A DNA stretch of 12,748 nucleotides from JAJNNC01 sp038232695 (GTDB taxonomy: Bacteria > Bacteroidota > Bacteroidia > Cytophagales > Cyclobacteriaceae): contig JBBSNI010000133.1 of NCBI GenBank assembly GCA_038232695.1, positions 1-12,748 on the forward strand, read 5' to 3'. Positions 1 through 7,212 of this stretch are shown piece after piece; within the stretch, counting starts at the first letter, position 1; the number at the start of each line of letters is the position of its first letter. Both the position numbers and the translations under genes were made by a program. Under the pieces are notes generated by a model. It did not search any database. It worked only from the letters and a program-made list of their open reading frames with translations, and was not told where the DNA came from.

Positions 1-171
1 CCAGGCAGCATTGGCCTGTTTTTCGGCAGCGTCCGCTACACGTCTGGTTTCTATTGTCATTTCCCGTGTTTCTTTGACCAGGTTCTTGGTTTCCCTGATG
101 TCTTCCGCTAAATACTGCAGCATATCCTCGTACCATTGGCGGGCGTCTCCGTTTTCTTTGTTTTCGTCCAT
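1..171 (-). CDS. Hypothetical helical/coiled-coil protein, 3' end beyond left edge
   Basis: An open frame of 57 codons starts with ATG at 171 and runs off the left edge without a stop. The visible part begins MDENKENGDARQWYEDML and is rich in E, K, R and A, including a KETREMTIETRR stretch typical of a long amphipathic helix or coiled coil. It has no signal peptide and no membrane segment in the visible part. It begins 25 bases after the stop of the HARE-HTH gene on the same strand, so the two are probably co-transcribed. I do not recognise the family. The rest of the protein could hold another domain that would settle its role. Confidence 0.6.
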   Translation of the reverse strand, partial: MDENKENGDARQWYEDMLQYLAEDIRETKNLVKETREMTIETRRVADAAEKQANAAW

Positions 172-196
172 AATTTTTGAATGAAATGTTTAAATC

Positions 197-1138
197 TTAT
201 GGCTTACGAGGTCTGAAATTAGCCATTAAACCATCTTTTTCTACGATTTTATCATATTTCTCTTTGATGATTTCCCGACTCTTTAAATCGTTGTTTATTC
301 TTTTTAAAAACTGAGTAAAGTCTTTATTCATGGTTAGTTTGTTGATAGTTTCCCAATCTAATACCACGCGCGTTCGCGCTGGAAGCAAAATCTCACTGTC
401 ATCCGGTTCTTCTTTATCTAATTTTATAACACCTATGCCAAAAGATACAGATAATCTCTTTAATTCCGTCATAAACTCTTCATCCCCTGACAATTCTGCT
501 GTCACCAGATAGCTCTCATGAGCCCAAGAGGAGTTAGAGACTGTTTGAAAAAATACTTCTCTAAGGTTAACAAGCGATACTTGTCTTTTTAGCTCGAAAG
601 AATACAATTTGATAGCGGGACTACCCATCGTGTGGCTCAGATCGTTGACCTCCCGCGACCATTCTTCAATAGGAAAGTAACAGCCTACCATATCTGGATG
701 AACCCACTCTCCATATTCTTTTTTAGTAGAAGTGGAATGGTTTATAGTCTTTGTATAACATCTCAAGAAATAGAAAGCATAATAGGCTAACAAAGGATGC
801 AAATCTTTCTCAAGATAAGCTGATTTTTGCAAAGCCAATTTTTCATCTTCTATATGTGTAATCTCTTCATTTTCAGCCTCTTGAATTAGCTTATATATAT
901 TTTTGAAAGAGGTAAGATAGAATTTTTTGGGTCGATTTCCGGTGGCCTTAAATAGACTGTTTGGGTTGTCCCGAACTTGTACATACAAGCGAGCCGCTAA
1001 AGTAGCGCCAGGCGTTTTCCCGACGCTGCTTAACTTTTGATCGTACCCACGCTTTACAGCTTCATGCCAGATGTCACTGGCCTTCAAGGGGATTTGGATC
1101 TCTTTCAATACAATTTCTGCTAATTCTATGAATGTCAT
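197..1138 (-). CDS. HARE-HTH domain protein, HrgA-like, probable PD-(D/E)XK nuclease
   Basis: The protein has 313 residues. Residues 1-77 form a HARE-HTH winged helix (MTFIELAEIVLKE, then KASDIWHEAVKRGY, GATLAARLYVQVRD and the FYL end), a fold found in restriction enzymes and chromatin proteins and thought to bind DNA. Residues about 110-280 match the HrgA-type domain, a gene known from a Helicobacter pylori restriction-modification locus: KDLHPLLAYYAF, EWVHPDMVG, KLYSFELKR, FFQTVSNSSWAHESYLV, FGIGVIKL. The HPD aspartate (149) and the E-x-K of SFELK (182, 184) fit a PD-(D/E)XK active site; the nuclease role is inferred. The last 35 residues are basic. The gene is AT-richer than the symporter and hisH to its right, which suggests transfer. 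Its likely operon partner starts 25 bases downstream. A defence role is plausible but not shown; no methyltransferase is visible. Confidence 0.8.
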   Translation of the reverse strand: MTFIELAEIVLKEIQIPLKASDIWHEAVKRGYDQKLSSVGKTPGATLAARLYVQVRDNPNSLFKATGNRPKKFYLTSFKNIYKLIQEAENEEITHIEDEKLALQKSAYLEKDLHPLLAYYAFYFLRCYTKTINHSTSTKKEYGEWVHPDMVGCYFPIEEWSREVNDLSHTMGSPAIKLYSFELKRQVSLVNLREVFFQTVSNSSWAHESYLVTAELSGDEEFMTELKRLSVSFGIGVIKLDKEEPDDSEILLPARTRVVLDWETINKLTMNKDFTQFLKRINNDLKSREIIKEKYDKIVEKDGLMANFRPRKP

Positions 1139-1204
1139 AGATTTTAAGATTGCGTATGATAGGTTTGGTTTCTATGGTTAATCATTAGCGATTATTCTGA
1201 TTTT

Positions 1205-1232
1205 TATAGCTCAAAAGGTTTCTTGTGCTATA
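1205..1232. repeat. Inverted repeat TATAGC/GCTATA between the small gene and the HARE gene
   Basis: TATAGC at 1205-1210 pairs exactly with GCTATA at 1227-1232, with partial pairing continuing into the loop. It lies in the 106-base gap after the stop of the antitoxin-like gene and before the HARE-HTH gene. No U-tract follows on the minus strand, so it is not a standard terminator; it could be a weak hairpin or a protein site. No clear TAnnTTTG promoter element was found in this gap. Confidence 0.3.
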
Positions 1233-1244
1233 TAAATCTGCTTT

Positions 1245-1502
1245 TCATAAGTTGTATTTCTCTCTAAAATACTCGTCTTTCGCCTTTTGCTGGTTTGTTG
1301 GTTTCTGAAGTTTATGTTTTCTTAAAAGCTGTTGTGCTTCCTGACGACTAAGTGTATCATCGGCATTGGGTTCATGGAAGTCAGGCATTTGAGAACCTTC
1401 TTGCTGATCGGCTTTCATCATACCATAAATTAGTTTAATCAACCGATCATCCGCCTGATCTATCAATTGATGCAGTTCTTTTCGTACTGTTGTTATATTC
1501 AT
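1245..1502 (-). CDS. Small antitoxin-like protein, no toxin beside it
   Basis: From the chosen start the protein has 85 residues and begins MNITTVRKELHQLIDQADD. That N-terminus resembles small Bacteroidota proteins often annotated as addiction-module antitoxins, which start M-x-[TI]-x-x-[IV]-R-K-x-L and continue with I-D-x-A-D-D and a short helix (here RLIKLIYGMMK). An earlier ATG at 1538 would add 12 residues (MIKSYFCKKHKT). It starts two bases after the symporter stop and could couple translation, but the extra residues do not look like the family, so I prefer 1502. The C-terminal half is polar (SRQEAQQLLRKHK) and unlike the usual version. No RelE/ParE-type gene follows; the next gene is the HARE-HTH protein. 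Function is unproven. Confidence 0.6.
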   Translation of the reverse strand: MNITTVRKELHQLIDQADDRLIKLIYGMMKADQQEGSQMPDFHEPNADDTLSRQEAQQLLRKHKLQKPTNQQKAKDEYFREKYNL

Positions 1503-1540
1503 CGTTTTATGCTTTTTACAAAAATAAGATTTTATCATAA

Positions 1541-3313
1541 CTAATGCACCACCGCTTTTCCGCCCCCTCTCGGATAACGAATTTCCTCTACCATCTCTTG
1601 CACGTCAGGCGGTGGCGGTGCGGTCAGTTGAGAAATGATCAGCGCTACTGCAAAGTTGATGATCATCGCTACAAAGCCGAAGCCTTCGGGAGAAATGCCC
1701 AGCCACCAGTCTTCCGCCGTGCCGCCACCTAACAGACCGAATTTGAACTTCAGGACATAGAATAACATCATCAGTAGTCCGACCACCATGCCGGTCACGG
1801 CGCCTTCTTTGTTCATTCGTTTGTAGAAAATACCCAGGATGATCGCCGGAAAGAAAGACGCTGCGGCAAAGCCGAACGCCAGCGCGACCACCGCCGCTAC
1901 ATAGCCGGGCGGATGAATGCCGAAATAGCCCGCCACCAGCACCGCCGCTGCCGCCGAAAGCCGCGCTGCCCAAAGTTCACTTGCTTCGCTGATGTCGGGC
2001 TTGAGTTGCTTTTTGATCAGGTCGTGAGCGATAGAGGTAGAGATGACCAAAAGTAAGCCTGCGGCGGTAGACAGGGCAGCGGCAAGCCCACCGGCAGCCA
2101 CCAGCGCAATGACCCAGGCGGGCAGACGGGCGATCTCCGGGTTGGCCAGCACCATAATATCGCGGTCTACATACAGTTCATTGTCCGAAGAGGTATCCGG
2201 GTTGGTGACCAGGCGTTGTCCATAGTTGCCCTGGCTTTCGGCAAAGACAGGCTCACTTCCTGTGATAGCTGCGCCACTGACATACTGCACTTTGCCGTCG
2301 TTGTTCTTATCCACCCAGGCCAGCAGCCCGGTTCGTTCCCAATTCTTAAACCATTGGGGCAAGCTTTCATACGCGGCGTTGCTCACGGTATTGATCAGGT
2401 TGGTACGGGCAAAGACAGCAATGGCGGGAGCCGTTGTATACAGGATGGCAATAAAGACCAGCGCGTATCCGGCCGACAAGCGGGCATCCCGCACGCGGGG
2501 CACGGTAAAGAAGCGGACAATTACATGCGGCAGCCCGGCCGTACCTGCCATCAGGGCCGCCGTGATACAAAACACATCGGTCGTGGTCTTGCTGCCATCC
2601 GTGTAAGCGGCAAAGCCAAGTTCCCGGTTAAGCCCGTCCAGGCGGTCAAGCAGGAAGGTGTCTTCGCCGGTCAGCGTCGCACCGAAGCCTAACTGGGGCA
2701 ATACGTGTCCGGTGAGTTGGATAGAGATAAAGATGGCAGGCACCATAAAGGCAAAAATCAGCACACAGTATTGCGCCACCTGGGTGTAGGTAATGCCCTT
2801 CATTCCACCTAATACGGCGTAAAGAAAAACAATCGCCATCCCGATGACCACGCCCCAGTTGATGTCTACTTCCAGGAAACGGGAAAATACCACGCCTACA
2901 CCGCGCATCTGTCCGGCTACATAGGTAAAGGAGACAAACAAGGCGCAGATCACCGCTACAGTTCTGGCAAGGTTAGAATAGTAGCGGTCGCCAATGAAGT
3001 CGGGTACGGTAAACTTGCCGAACTTCCGCAGGTAAGGGGCCAGCAGCAAGGCCAGCAACACGTAGCCGCCCGTCCAGCCCATCAGGTAGACCGCTCCGTC
3101 GTAGCCCATAAAGGAGATCAGCCCTGCCATAGAGATGAAAGAGGCCGCCGACATCCAGTCGGCCGCCGTAGCCATGCCATTGGCCAGCGGCGGTACGCCT
3201 CCACCGGCAACGTAAAAGTCCTTAGTAGAACCTGCTCTCGACCAGAAAGCAATACCGATGTATAGGGCAAAAGTAATTCCGACGATGAGATAGGTCCAGG
3301 TTTGTACGTCCAT
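1541..3313 (-). CDS. Sodium:solute symporter, VC_2705 / acetate-permease (ActP)-like
   Basis: This inner-membrane transporter of the SSS family (590 residues) couples sodium entry to uptake of a small solute, perhaps a short-chain carboxylate such as acetate; the substrate is inferred. Family marks are KDFYVAGGGVPPLANGMATA (residues 31-50), DWMSAASFISMAGL (52-65), the GQMRGVG segment (134-140), and GLAAALSTAAGLLLVISTS (409-427), which corresponds to the sodium-site helix. About 12-13 hydrophobic segments can be counted. The tail ISQLTAPPPPDVQEMVEEIR is typical of the VC_2705 subgroup. An extracytoplasmic loop at residues 335-346 carries an EF-hand-like D-x-N-x-D-G-x-V sequence. That subgroup is often preceded by a small DUF4212 membrane protein, but here the upstream neighbour is a divergent hisH. 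The start follows no clear Shine-Dalgarno site, as is usual in this phylum. Confidence 0.93.
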   Translation of the reverse strand: MDVQTWTYLIVGITFALYIGIAFWSRAGSTKDFYVAGGGVPPLANGMATAADWMSAASFISMAGLISFMGYDGAVYLMGWTGGYVLLALLLAPYLRKFGKFTVPDFIGDRYYSNLARTVAVICALFVSFTYVAGQMRGVGVVFSRFLEVDINWGVVIGMAIVFLYAVLGGMKGITYTQVAQYCVLIFAFMVPAIFISIQLTGHVLPQLGFGATLTGEDTFLLDRLDGLNRELGFAAYTDGSKTTTDVFCITAALMAGTAGLPHVIVRFFTVPRVRDARLSAGYALVFIAILYTTAPAIAVFARTNLINTVSNAAYESLPQWFKNWERTGLLAWVDKNNDGKVQYVSGAAITGSEPVFAESQGNYGQRLVTNPDTSSDNELYVDRDIMVLANPEIARLPAWVIALVAAGGLAAALSTAAGLLLVISTSIAHDLIKKQLKPDISEASELWAARLSAAAAVLVAGYFGIHPPGYVAAVVALAFGFAAASFFPAIILGIFYKRMNKEGAVTGMVVGLLMMLFYVLKFKFGLLGGGTAEDWWLGISPEGFGFVAMIINFAVALIISQLTAPPPPDVQEMVEEIRYPRGGGKAVVH

Positions 3314-3401
3314 GCAGGTAGTTTGTTAAAAGCGCGCCTGATATTATGGATATTTTCAGGGATTTACAACTAAGTGTTTAACTTGCCGCTTTTTCCATAC
3401 T
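3314..3401. promoter_or_regulatory. Divergent intergenic region of the symporter and hisH
   Basis: This 88-base AT-rich gap must hold the promoters of both divergent genes if each is transcribed on its own. I looked for TTTG and TAnnTTTG elements on both strands and found no convincing pair, so no start site is proposed. Confidence 0.35.
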
Positions 3402-3983
3402 ATGCAAGTAGCTGTTATCAAATACAACGCCGGCAATATCCAGTCGGTGATCTATGCGCTGGAGCGGTTGGGGCTTCAGCCGCTGCTCACAGACGTGCCC
3501 GAAGAGATCCACCGTGCCGATAAGGTGATCTTTCCGGGTCAGGGCGAAGCCAGTTCTGCCATGCGTTACCTGCGGGAGCGCAAGCTGGACCAGGTGATCA
3601 AAGACCTAACGCAGCCCGTGCTGGGCATCTGTGTAGGGCTTCAGTTGATGTGCCGGCACTCCGAAGAAGGCAATGCCGACTGTCTGAGCATTTTCAACGT
3701 ACAGGTCAGACGGTTTCCCGCCCTGGCTAAAGTACCCCACATGGGCTGGAACGACATACAGGTGACCGGCGGTACGCTCTGCCAGGGTCTCCGCCCGGAT
3801 GCTTACCTGTATTATGTGCATAGCTACTATGCCGAACTCAGTGAATATACAACGGCTACCAATGATTACATCCTGCCTTACAGCGTAGCCTTAGAGAAAG
3901 ATAACTTTTATGCCATTCAGCCCCACTTAGAGAAAAGCGGCACGGACGGTGAGCAGGTGCTGAAGAACTTTCTGGCTTTGTAA
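3402..3983 (+). CDS. hisH: Imidazole glycerol phosphate synthase, glutaminase subunit HisH
   Basis: This is the class I glutamine amidotransferase subunit (193 residues) that feeds ammonia from glutamine to HisF in histidine biosynthesis (forming IGP and AICAR). The oxyanion motif region (residues 44-50, FPGQGEA), the nucleophile elbow GICVGLQ with Cys77, the VPHMGWN strand (111-117), and VHSYY (139-143) are all present. The triad His175 and Glu177 lie in QPHLEKSG, where most family members have QFHPEKSG; the two residues flanking the catalytic histidine are changed although the histidine and glutamate are kept. Length is normal. The gene stands alone: no hisA, hisF or other his gene lies in the window, the left neighbour is a divergent transporter and the right neighbour is convergent. 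A role in another amidotransfer reaction with a HisF-like partner is possible but less likely. Confidence 0.93.
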   Translation: MQVAVIKYNAGNIQSVIYALERLGLQPLLTDVPEEIHRADKVIFPGQGEASSAMRYLRERKLDQVIKDLTQPVLGICVGLQLMCRHSEEGNADCLSIFNVQVRRFPALAKVPHMGWNDIQVTGGTLCQGLRPDAYLYYVHSYYAELSEYTTATNDYILPYSVALEKDNFYAIQPHLEKSGTDGEQVLKNFLAL

Positions 3984-4031
3984 TGTGGAACGCGAAAAGT
4001 GTATAGCAAACCATTGATTTTATAATGCAGC

Positions 4032-4268
4032 TTATTTCTTTTCTAGTTTTTTACGCAATTTTTCAATCAGACTTATCTGCACGTTTGTTATATCAGCAAT
4101 CATCTGGTTGTCAAGTCCTTTCAGGATGGCATTTTTGATAATATCTATCTCTCTTTCTTCTATGGCTGTTTCTATCACACTTTTCATATCCCAGTATTGG
4201 ATCAGGCTTTGGTCGTACCGGTCTCTTTGTTCATCGGTATATGGGTTGATATATTTTACCTTGTTCAT
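4032..4268 (-). CDS. Orphan C-terminal domain of an Rpn/PD-(D/E)XK transposase-like nuclease
   Basis: This 78-residue protein resembles only the C-terminal tail of the Rpn family (recombination-promoting nuclease, also annotated as PD-(D/E)XK family transposase). TDEQRDRYDQSLIQYWDMK (residues 11-29) matches the conserved helix before the charged linker, VIETAIEERE (31-40) is a shortened linker, and LKGLDNQMIADITNVQISLIEKL (49-71) matches the final helix-turn-helix-like segment. The N-terminal nuclease domain is absent, and there is no room for it, because the next gene ends only 77 bases upstream. It may be a gene remnant. It may also be a functional small protein like the intragenic RpnS antitoxins made from internal starts of rpn genes. 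It is convergent with hisH and AT-rich. Confidence 0.55.
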   Translation of the reverse strand: MNKVKYINPYTDEQRDRYDQSLIQYWDMKSVIETAIEEREIDIIKNAILKGLDNQMIADITNVQISLIEKLRKKLEKK

Positions 4269-4292
4269 GATTTTTGGTCTTTTGATAAAGAT

Positions 4293-4311
4293 AGGTAAAA
4301 GGCAGGTAAAA
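4293..4311. repeat. Tandem AGGTAAAA direct repeat upstream of the small Rpn-like gene
   Basis: AGGTAAAA occurs at 4293-4300 and again at 4304-4311, an 11-base period close to one helical turn. The pair sits 25-43 bases upstream of the minus-strand ATG at 4268, where an operator or promoter would be expected. No regulator is known for it. Confidence 0.35.
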
Positions 4312-4345
4312 ATCCCCTTTTTATGGCATAAGCTTGTCGCCGGAT

Positions 4346-6826
4346 TCAGTTGGCTTTTTCTACCTGCTGGCGGGCGCTGGCGTTGATGTTGACCTCCGGG
4401 TTGCCGCGGTAGGTAACCCGTCCGGCACCGATGATGTCAGCCTGTAGTTTGCGGCTGACGGCGACGCGGGCGCGGGAGGCTCCCGCCAGTGTCAGGTTCA
4501 TGTCTTTTATTTCAAAATCATAACCGTCCAGGCGGGAAGCGTCTTCCATCGCCACCTCAGCAGCACGCGCCTGTCCCGACAGCTTCAGCCCGGATGCCCC
4601 GGACAAGCGGGCAGATAGCGCGGCAACATCTGCCTCTATCAAAGTGCGCGAAGAGCCGGACAAGTCCACTTCTATATCGGTGCCCTCAAAGCCCCGGATG
4701 CTGGCCTGCGTAGCGCCTCCGAAGGCTGCTTTGGAGAGCAGGGGTGTCACGATAGTGATCCCCGTCACACCGCCGGAGCGGCTGAGGGCTTGCGGATCGT
4801 AGTCTACCGTCAGCGTTTCACCAGCTACCCGGACATCTATATGGGCAACGGCTTCCTCCGTCCCTTGCAAGCTTACCTGGAAAGACGGTCCCCGGGTAAT
4901 GTTCACCTGGAAAGGGCCGCTGATGTCCACTGCCTCGAAGCTCCCCACATCGGCGGTTTGGGAATAGCTGCCCGGTGAGGGTGAGGACGCCGGAGAAGCC
5001 GCTCTTTGGTCAAAAGCATCGTCCATATTCTTCCGCTCCCCACAGGTGCGGCACTCCAGCCCGGTGCGCGTGAAAGCAAACACCTGGTCCTGCATGTCTG
5101 ACATAGAGTATCCGTTGCGGTCGAGGGTATGGCGCAGAATGGGTGCCAGGTTGCGGTCCATCATAAAGGGGTGCTCATAGGGAATATACAAGACCAGGTT
5201 TACCCTTTGCATCCGGAACATGGCATCATCCTGAAAGGTGTAGGCAGCCGGAAAAGAGAACACTGAGTCGTCTACGCTGATCTCATAGTCTACCATTTGC
5301 GCATTTTCCAGGGCCTGGCGACGGTTTCTTCCGTTGGCTTCAAATTCTTTTTTCAATACAAATTCACTGGAATCGTGCCCCCGCAGCACCAACATCGGAT
5401 GGGTAAATTCCTCCTCCCTGTCGGTATACCCGGCCAGGGTCAGCACTGCCGTCCCTTCGGTGCGGTAGGTATCCGTCGTGGTATACTGCCCGTTGTCCTG
5501 AAAATCCATGATAAAAGGCACCAGCGTGACGCTCAGCCCGCCCAGGCAGACAAACCAAAGCCCCAGGGCAGTCCAGGCTACCGGCGCATTGACAATACGT
5601 CGCCTGGCCATGACAGCAATACCCGCCAGCAACAACGCCAGCGCTGGGATGATCAGGGTAAAGTAGGCAAAAGCAATCCCCCAGTCGGGAAAGCCTGCCC
5701 GGATCACTTCCAGGGGCAGGTTGGTCATGATGTCGGCCGTATCGGCCGAATAGATGCCCAGCAGTACGCCGCCGGTAACCAGCAGGGTAAACACGATGGC
5801 GATGCCCAGCAGAAACAGCAGCAATCCGGCAAGGATGCGGGCCGCCTCCGCCAGGAAGACCAGCAGAGGCAACAACACCCTACCCAGGTTGTTGAGCACC
5901 ACGGCGATCAGGCGGAAAGGAAACAGCAGGACTTTGACCAGCGTGGTTTCCTCTCCGTCCTCGCTTACATTAAAGTTTTTTTTTATACTTGACTCAATGT
6001 TGGACAAGGTCACCGGCTCTCCTTTCATCCGCATCTTTTCGGTCAGCGTAAAAGCCTGCGGGGTGATGATCCAGAGAATAACGTACACCAGGGCGCCGGT
6101 ACCAAAGAGCAGCACGCTCAGCACAAAGAGCAGGCGCACCACGGTAGCATCAATGCCGAAGTAGGCGGCGATCCCGCTGCTTACGCCGCTGATCACTTTG
6201 TCGTCGGGGTTGCGGTACAGCTTTTTGACCTTTTCATCCTCCGGCAAATCGTAGGAAGGCGGCAGCACGATCCACAGTACAATGTAGACGACGATGGTGA
6301 TCGTACCCAGCGAGGCAAACACATCCACAAAGAGCAGTGCCACGATCAGCAGGCGAATCCACAGCGGGTCCATGCGGAAGTACTGTGCAATACCGGCGGC
6401 TACGCCACCCAGGATTTTGCGGTGGGCATCGCGGTAGAGCTTTTTATGCCCTTCCGAATGCGTAGTCTCCCGGTAGGCTTGTTCCTCATAGGTTTTGTCC
6501 TGGTAGCTTTGCTCCTGCTGGTAGCCATGTGCATAGGCAGGCTCATCTTCCAGCACACCTTCGGCAGCGGCAAAGTCTTTCACACTGCCCATAGTAGCCA
6601 TGACAGTCTCTACGTCTTCGCGGGTAATGATCTGTTTGGCAGGACTGATCTTGGAAAGAAAGATCTCGGCGATACGGCTTTCGATGTCGCTCACGATCTC
6701 CTGGCAATCTTCATAGTTAGAAAAATAACGGCCGATAGATTCCAGGTAGGATTTAAGCAGATCGTATCCGTCTTCTTCCACGTGGAAGATAATGCCACTG
6801 ATATTAATGCTTATGTTTTTTTTCAT
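4346..6826 (-). CDS. Large PspC-domain membrane protein with C-terminal DUF2807 (head GIN) domain
   Basis: From ATG at 6826 the protein has 826 residues; a longer frame to 6910 would overlap padR and lacks family resemblance, so the start MKKNISINISGIIFHVEEDG is chosen. Residues 1-90 are the N-terminal domain found on Bacteroidota PspC proteins. Two PspC domains follow at about 129-190 (KLYRDAHRKILGGVAAGIAQ) and 203-258 (KLYRNPDDKVISGVSSGIAA), each ending in a membrane helix with an LWI(V/I) motif. More hydrophobic segments lie at about 298-358, 381-407 and 417-440. Residues about 441-600 form a soluble region ending in a CRTCGERK cysteine pair. A linker rich in S and P (about 608-624) leads into a DUF2807 beta-solenoid at 625-820 with repeated GAS/SGAS steps. 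It begins seven bases after the padR stop. PspC proteins act in envelope-stress responses; that role here is inferred. Confidence 0.88.
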   Translation of the reverse strand: MKKNISINISGIIFHVEEDGYDLLKSYLESIGRYFSNYEDCQEIVSDIESRIAEIFLSKISPAKQIITREDVETVMATMGSVKDFAAAEGVLEDEPAYAHGYQQEQSYQDKTYEEQAYRETTHSEGHKKLYRDAHRKILGGVAAGIAQYFRMDPLWIRLLIVALLFVDVFASLGTITIVVYIVLWIVLPPSYDLPEDEKVKKLYRNPDDKVISGVSSGIAAYFGIDATVVRLLFVLSVLLFGTGALVYVILWIITPQAFTLTEKMRMKGEPVTLSNIESSIKKNFNVSEDGEETTLVKVLLFPFRLIAVVLNNLGRVLLPLLVFLAEAARILAGLLLFLLGIAIVFTLLVTGGVLLGIYSADTADIMTNLPLEVIRAGFPDWGIAFAYFTLIIPALALLLAGIAVMARRRIVNAPVAWTALGLWFVCLGGLSVTLVPFIMDFQDNGQYTTTDTYRTEGTAVLTLAGYTDREEEFTHPMLVLRGHDSSEFVLKKEFEANGRNRRQALENAQMVDYEISVDDSVFSFPAAYTFQDDAMFRMQRVNLVLYIPYEHPFMMDRNLAPILRHTLDRNGYSMSDMQDQVFAFTRTGLECRTCGERKNMDDAFDQRAASPASSPSPGSYSQTADVGSFEAVDISGPFQVNITRGPSFQVSLQGTEEAVAHIDVRVAGETLTVDYDPQALSRSGGVTGITIVTPLLSKAAFGGATQASIRGFEGTDIEVDLSGSSRTLIEADVAALSARLSGASGLKLSGQARAAEVAMEDASRLDGYDFEIKDMNLTLAGASRARVAVSRKLQADIIGAGRVTYRGNPEVNINASARQQVEKAN

Positions 6827-6833
6827 GACAGCG

Positions 6834-7184
6834 TTAGTTTTCTTTGTTGACGGTTTGGTTTTGGGTAATGATATGGTTGGTAGACATGACCAGTTCCTGC
6901 CATGTGTCATCCAACTGGTTTAGAAAATCTTTCCCCGGGTCGGTCAGTTTATAATACTTACGGGGCGGCCCGGAGGTAGATTCTACCCAGTAGTAATCGA
7001 CCAGCCCGGCTTTTCGCAGGCGGGTCAGCAGCGGATAGAGCGTACCTTCTACCACCATGATCTTGGCCGAGGTCAGTTCACCCAGCATGTCGGAGGCATA
7101 TACCTCCCCGCGGGAGATGATATGCAGGATGCAATACTCCAGGATTCCCTTGCGCATCTGCACCTGTGTGTTCTCTATCTTCAT
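6834..7184 (-). CDS. PadR family transcriptional regulator
   Basis: This 116-residue winged-helix repressor shows the full PadR pattern: QMRKGILEYCILHIISRGEVYASDM (helices 1-2), VVEGTLYPLLTRLRKAGLVDYYWV (recognition helix and wing), and SGPPRKYYKLTDPGKDFL, followed by a C-terminal helix for dimerisation. PadR proteins usually repress neighbouring genes and often respond to a small ligand or membrane stress. Here it is the first gene of a two-gene operon with the PspC protein seven bases downstream, so it probably controls that gene and itself. A good promoter with a dyad in its spacer lies directly upstream. Length and motifs are normal. Confidence 0.93.
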   Translation of the reverse strand: MKIENTQVQMRKGILEYCILHIISRGEVYASDMLGELTSAKIMVVEGTLYPLLTRLRKAGLVDYYWVESTSGPPRKYYKLTDPGKDFLNQLDDTWQELVMSTNHIITQNQTVNKEN

Positions 7185-7212
7185 GAATGCATGGTTATGA
7201 TAATGTATGAAG

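Noticed and set aside
2216..2692. 158-codon plus-strand frame opposite the symporter
   Set aside because: No recognisable family and fully antisense to a conserved transporter.
4297..4321. AAAAGG...CCTTTT inverted repeat as a terminator
   Set aside because: The 6-base stem is weak with a 13-base loop, and there is no plus-strand gene before it to end; the minus-strand orientation has no U-tract.
5297..5992. 231-codon plus-strand frame opposite the PspC gene
   Set aside because: Rich in Q, G, H and R with no domain pattern, antisense to a well-supported gene in GC-rich sequence; a shadow frame.
6827..6910. Longer start of the PspC protein (MTHGRNWSCL...)
   Set aside because: It overlaps the padR coding region and has no family resemblance; the ATG at 6826 gives the normal N-terminus and a seven-base gap to padR.
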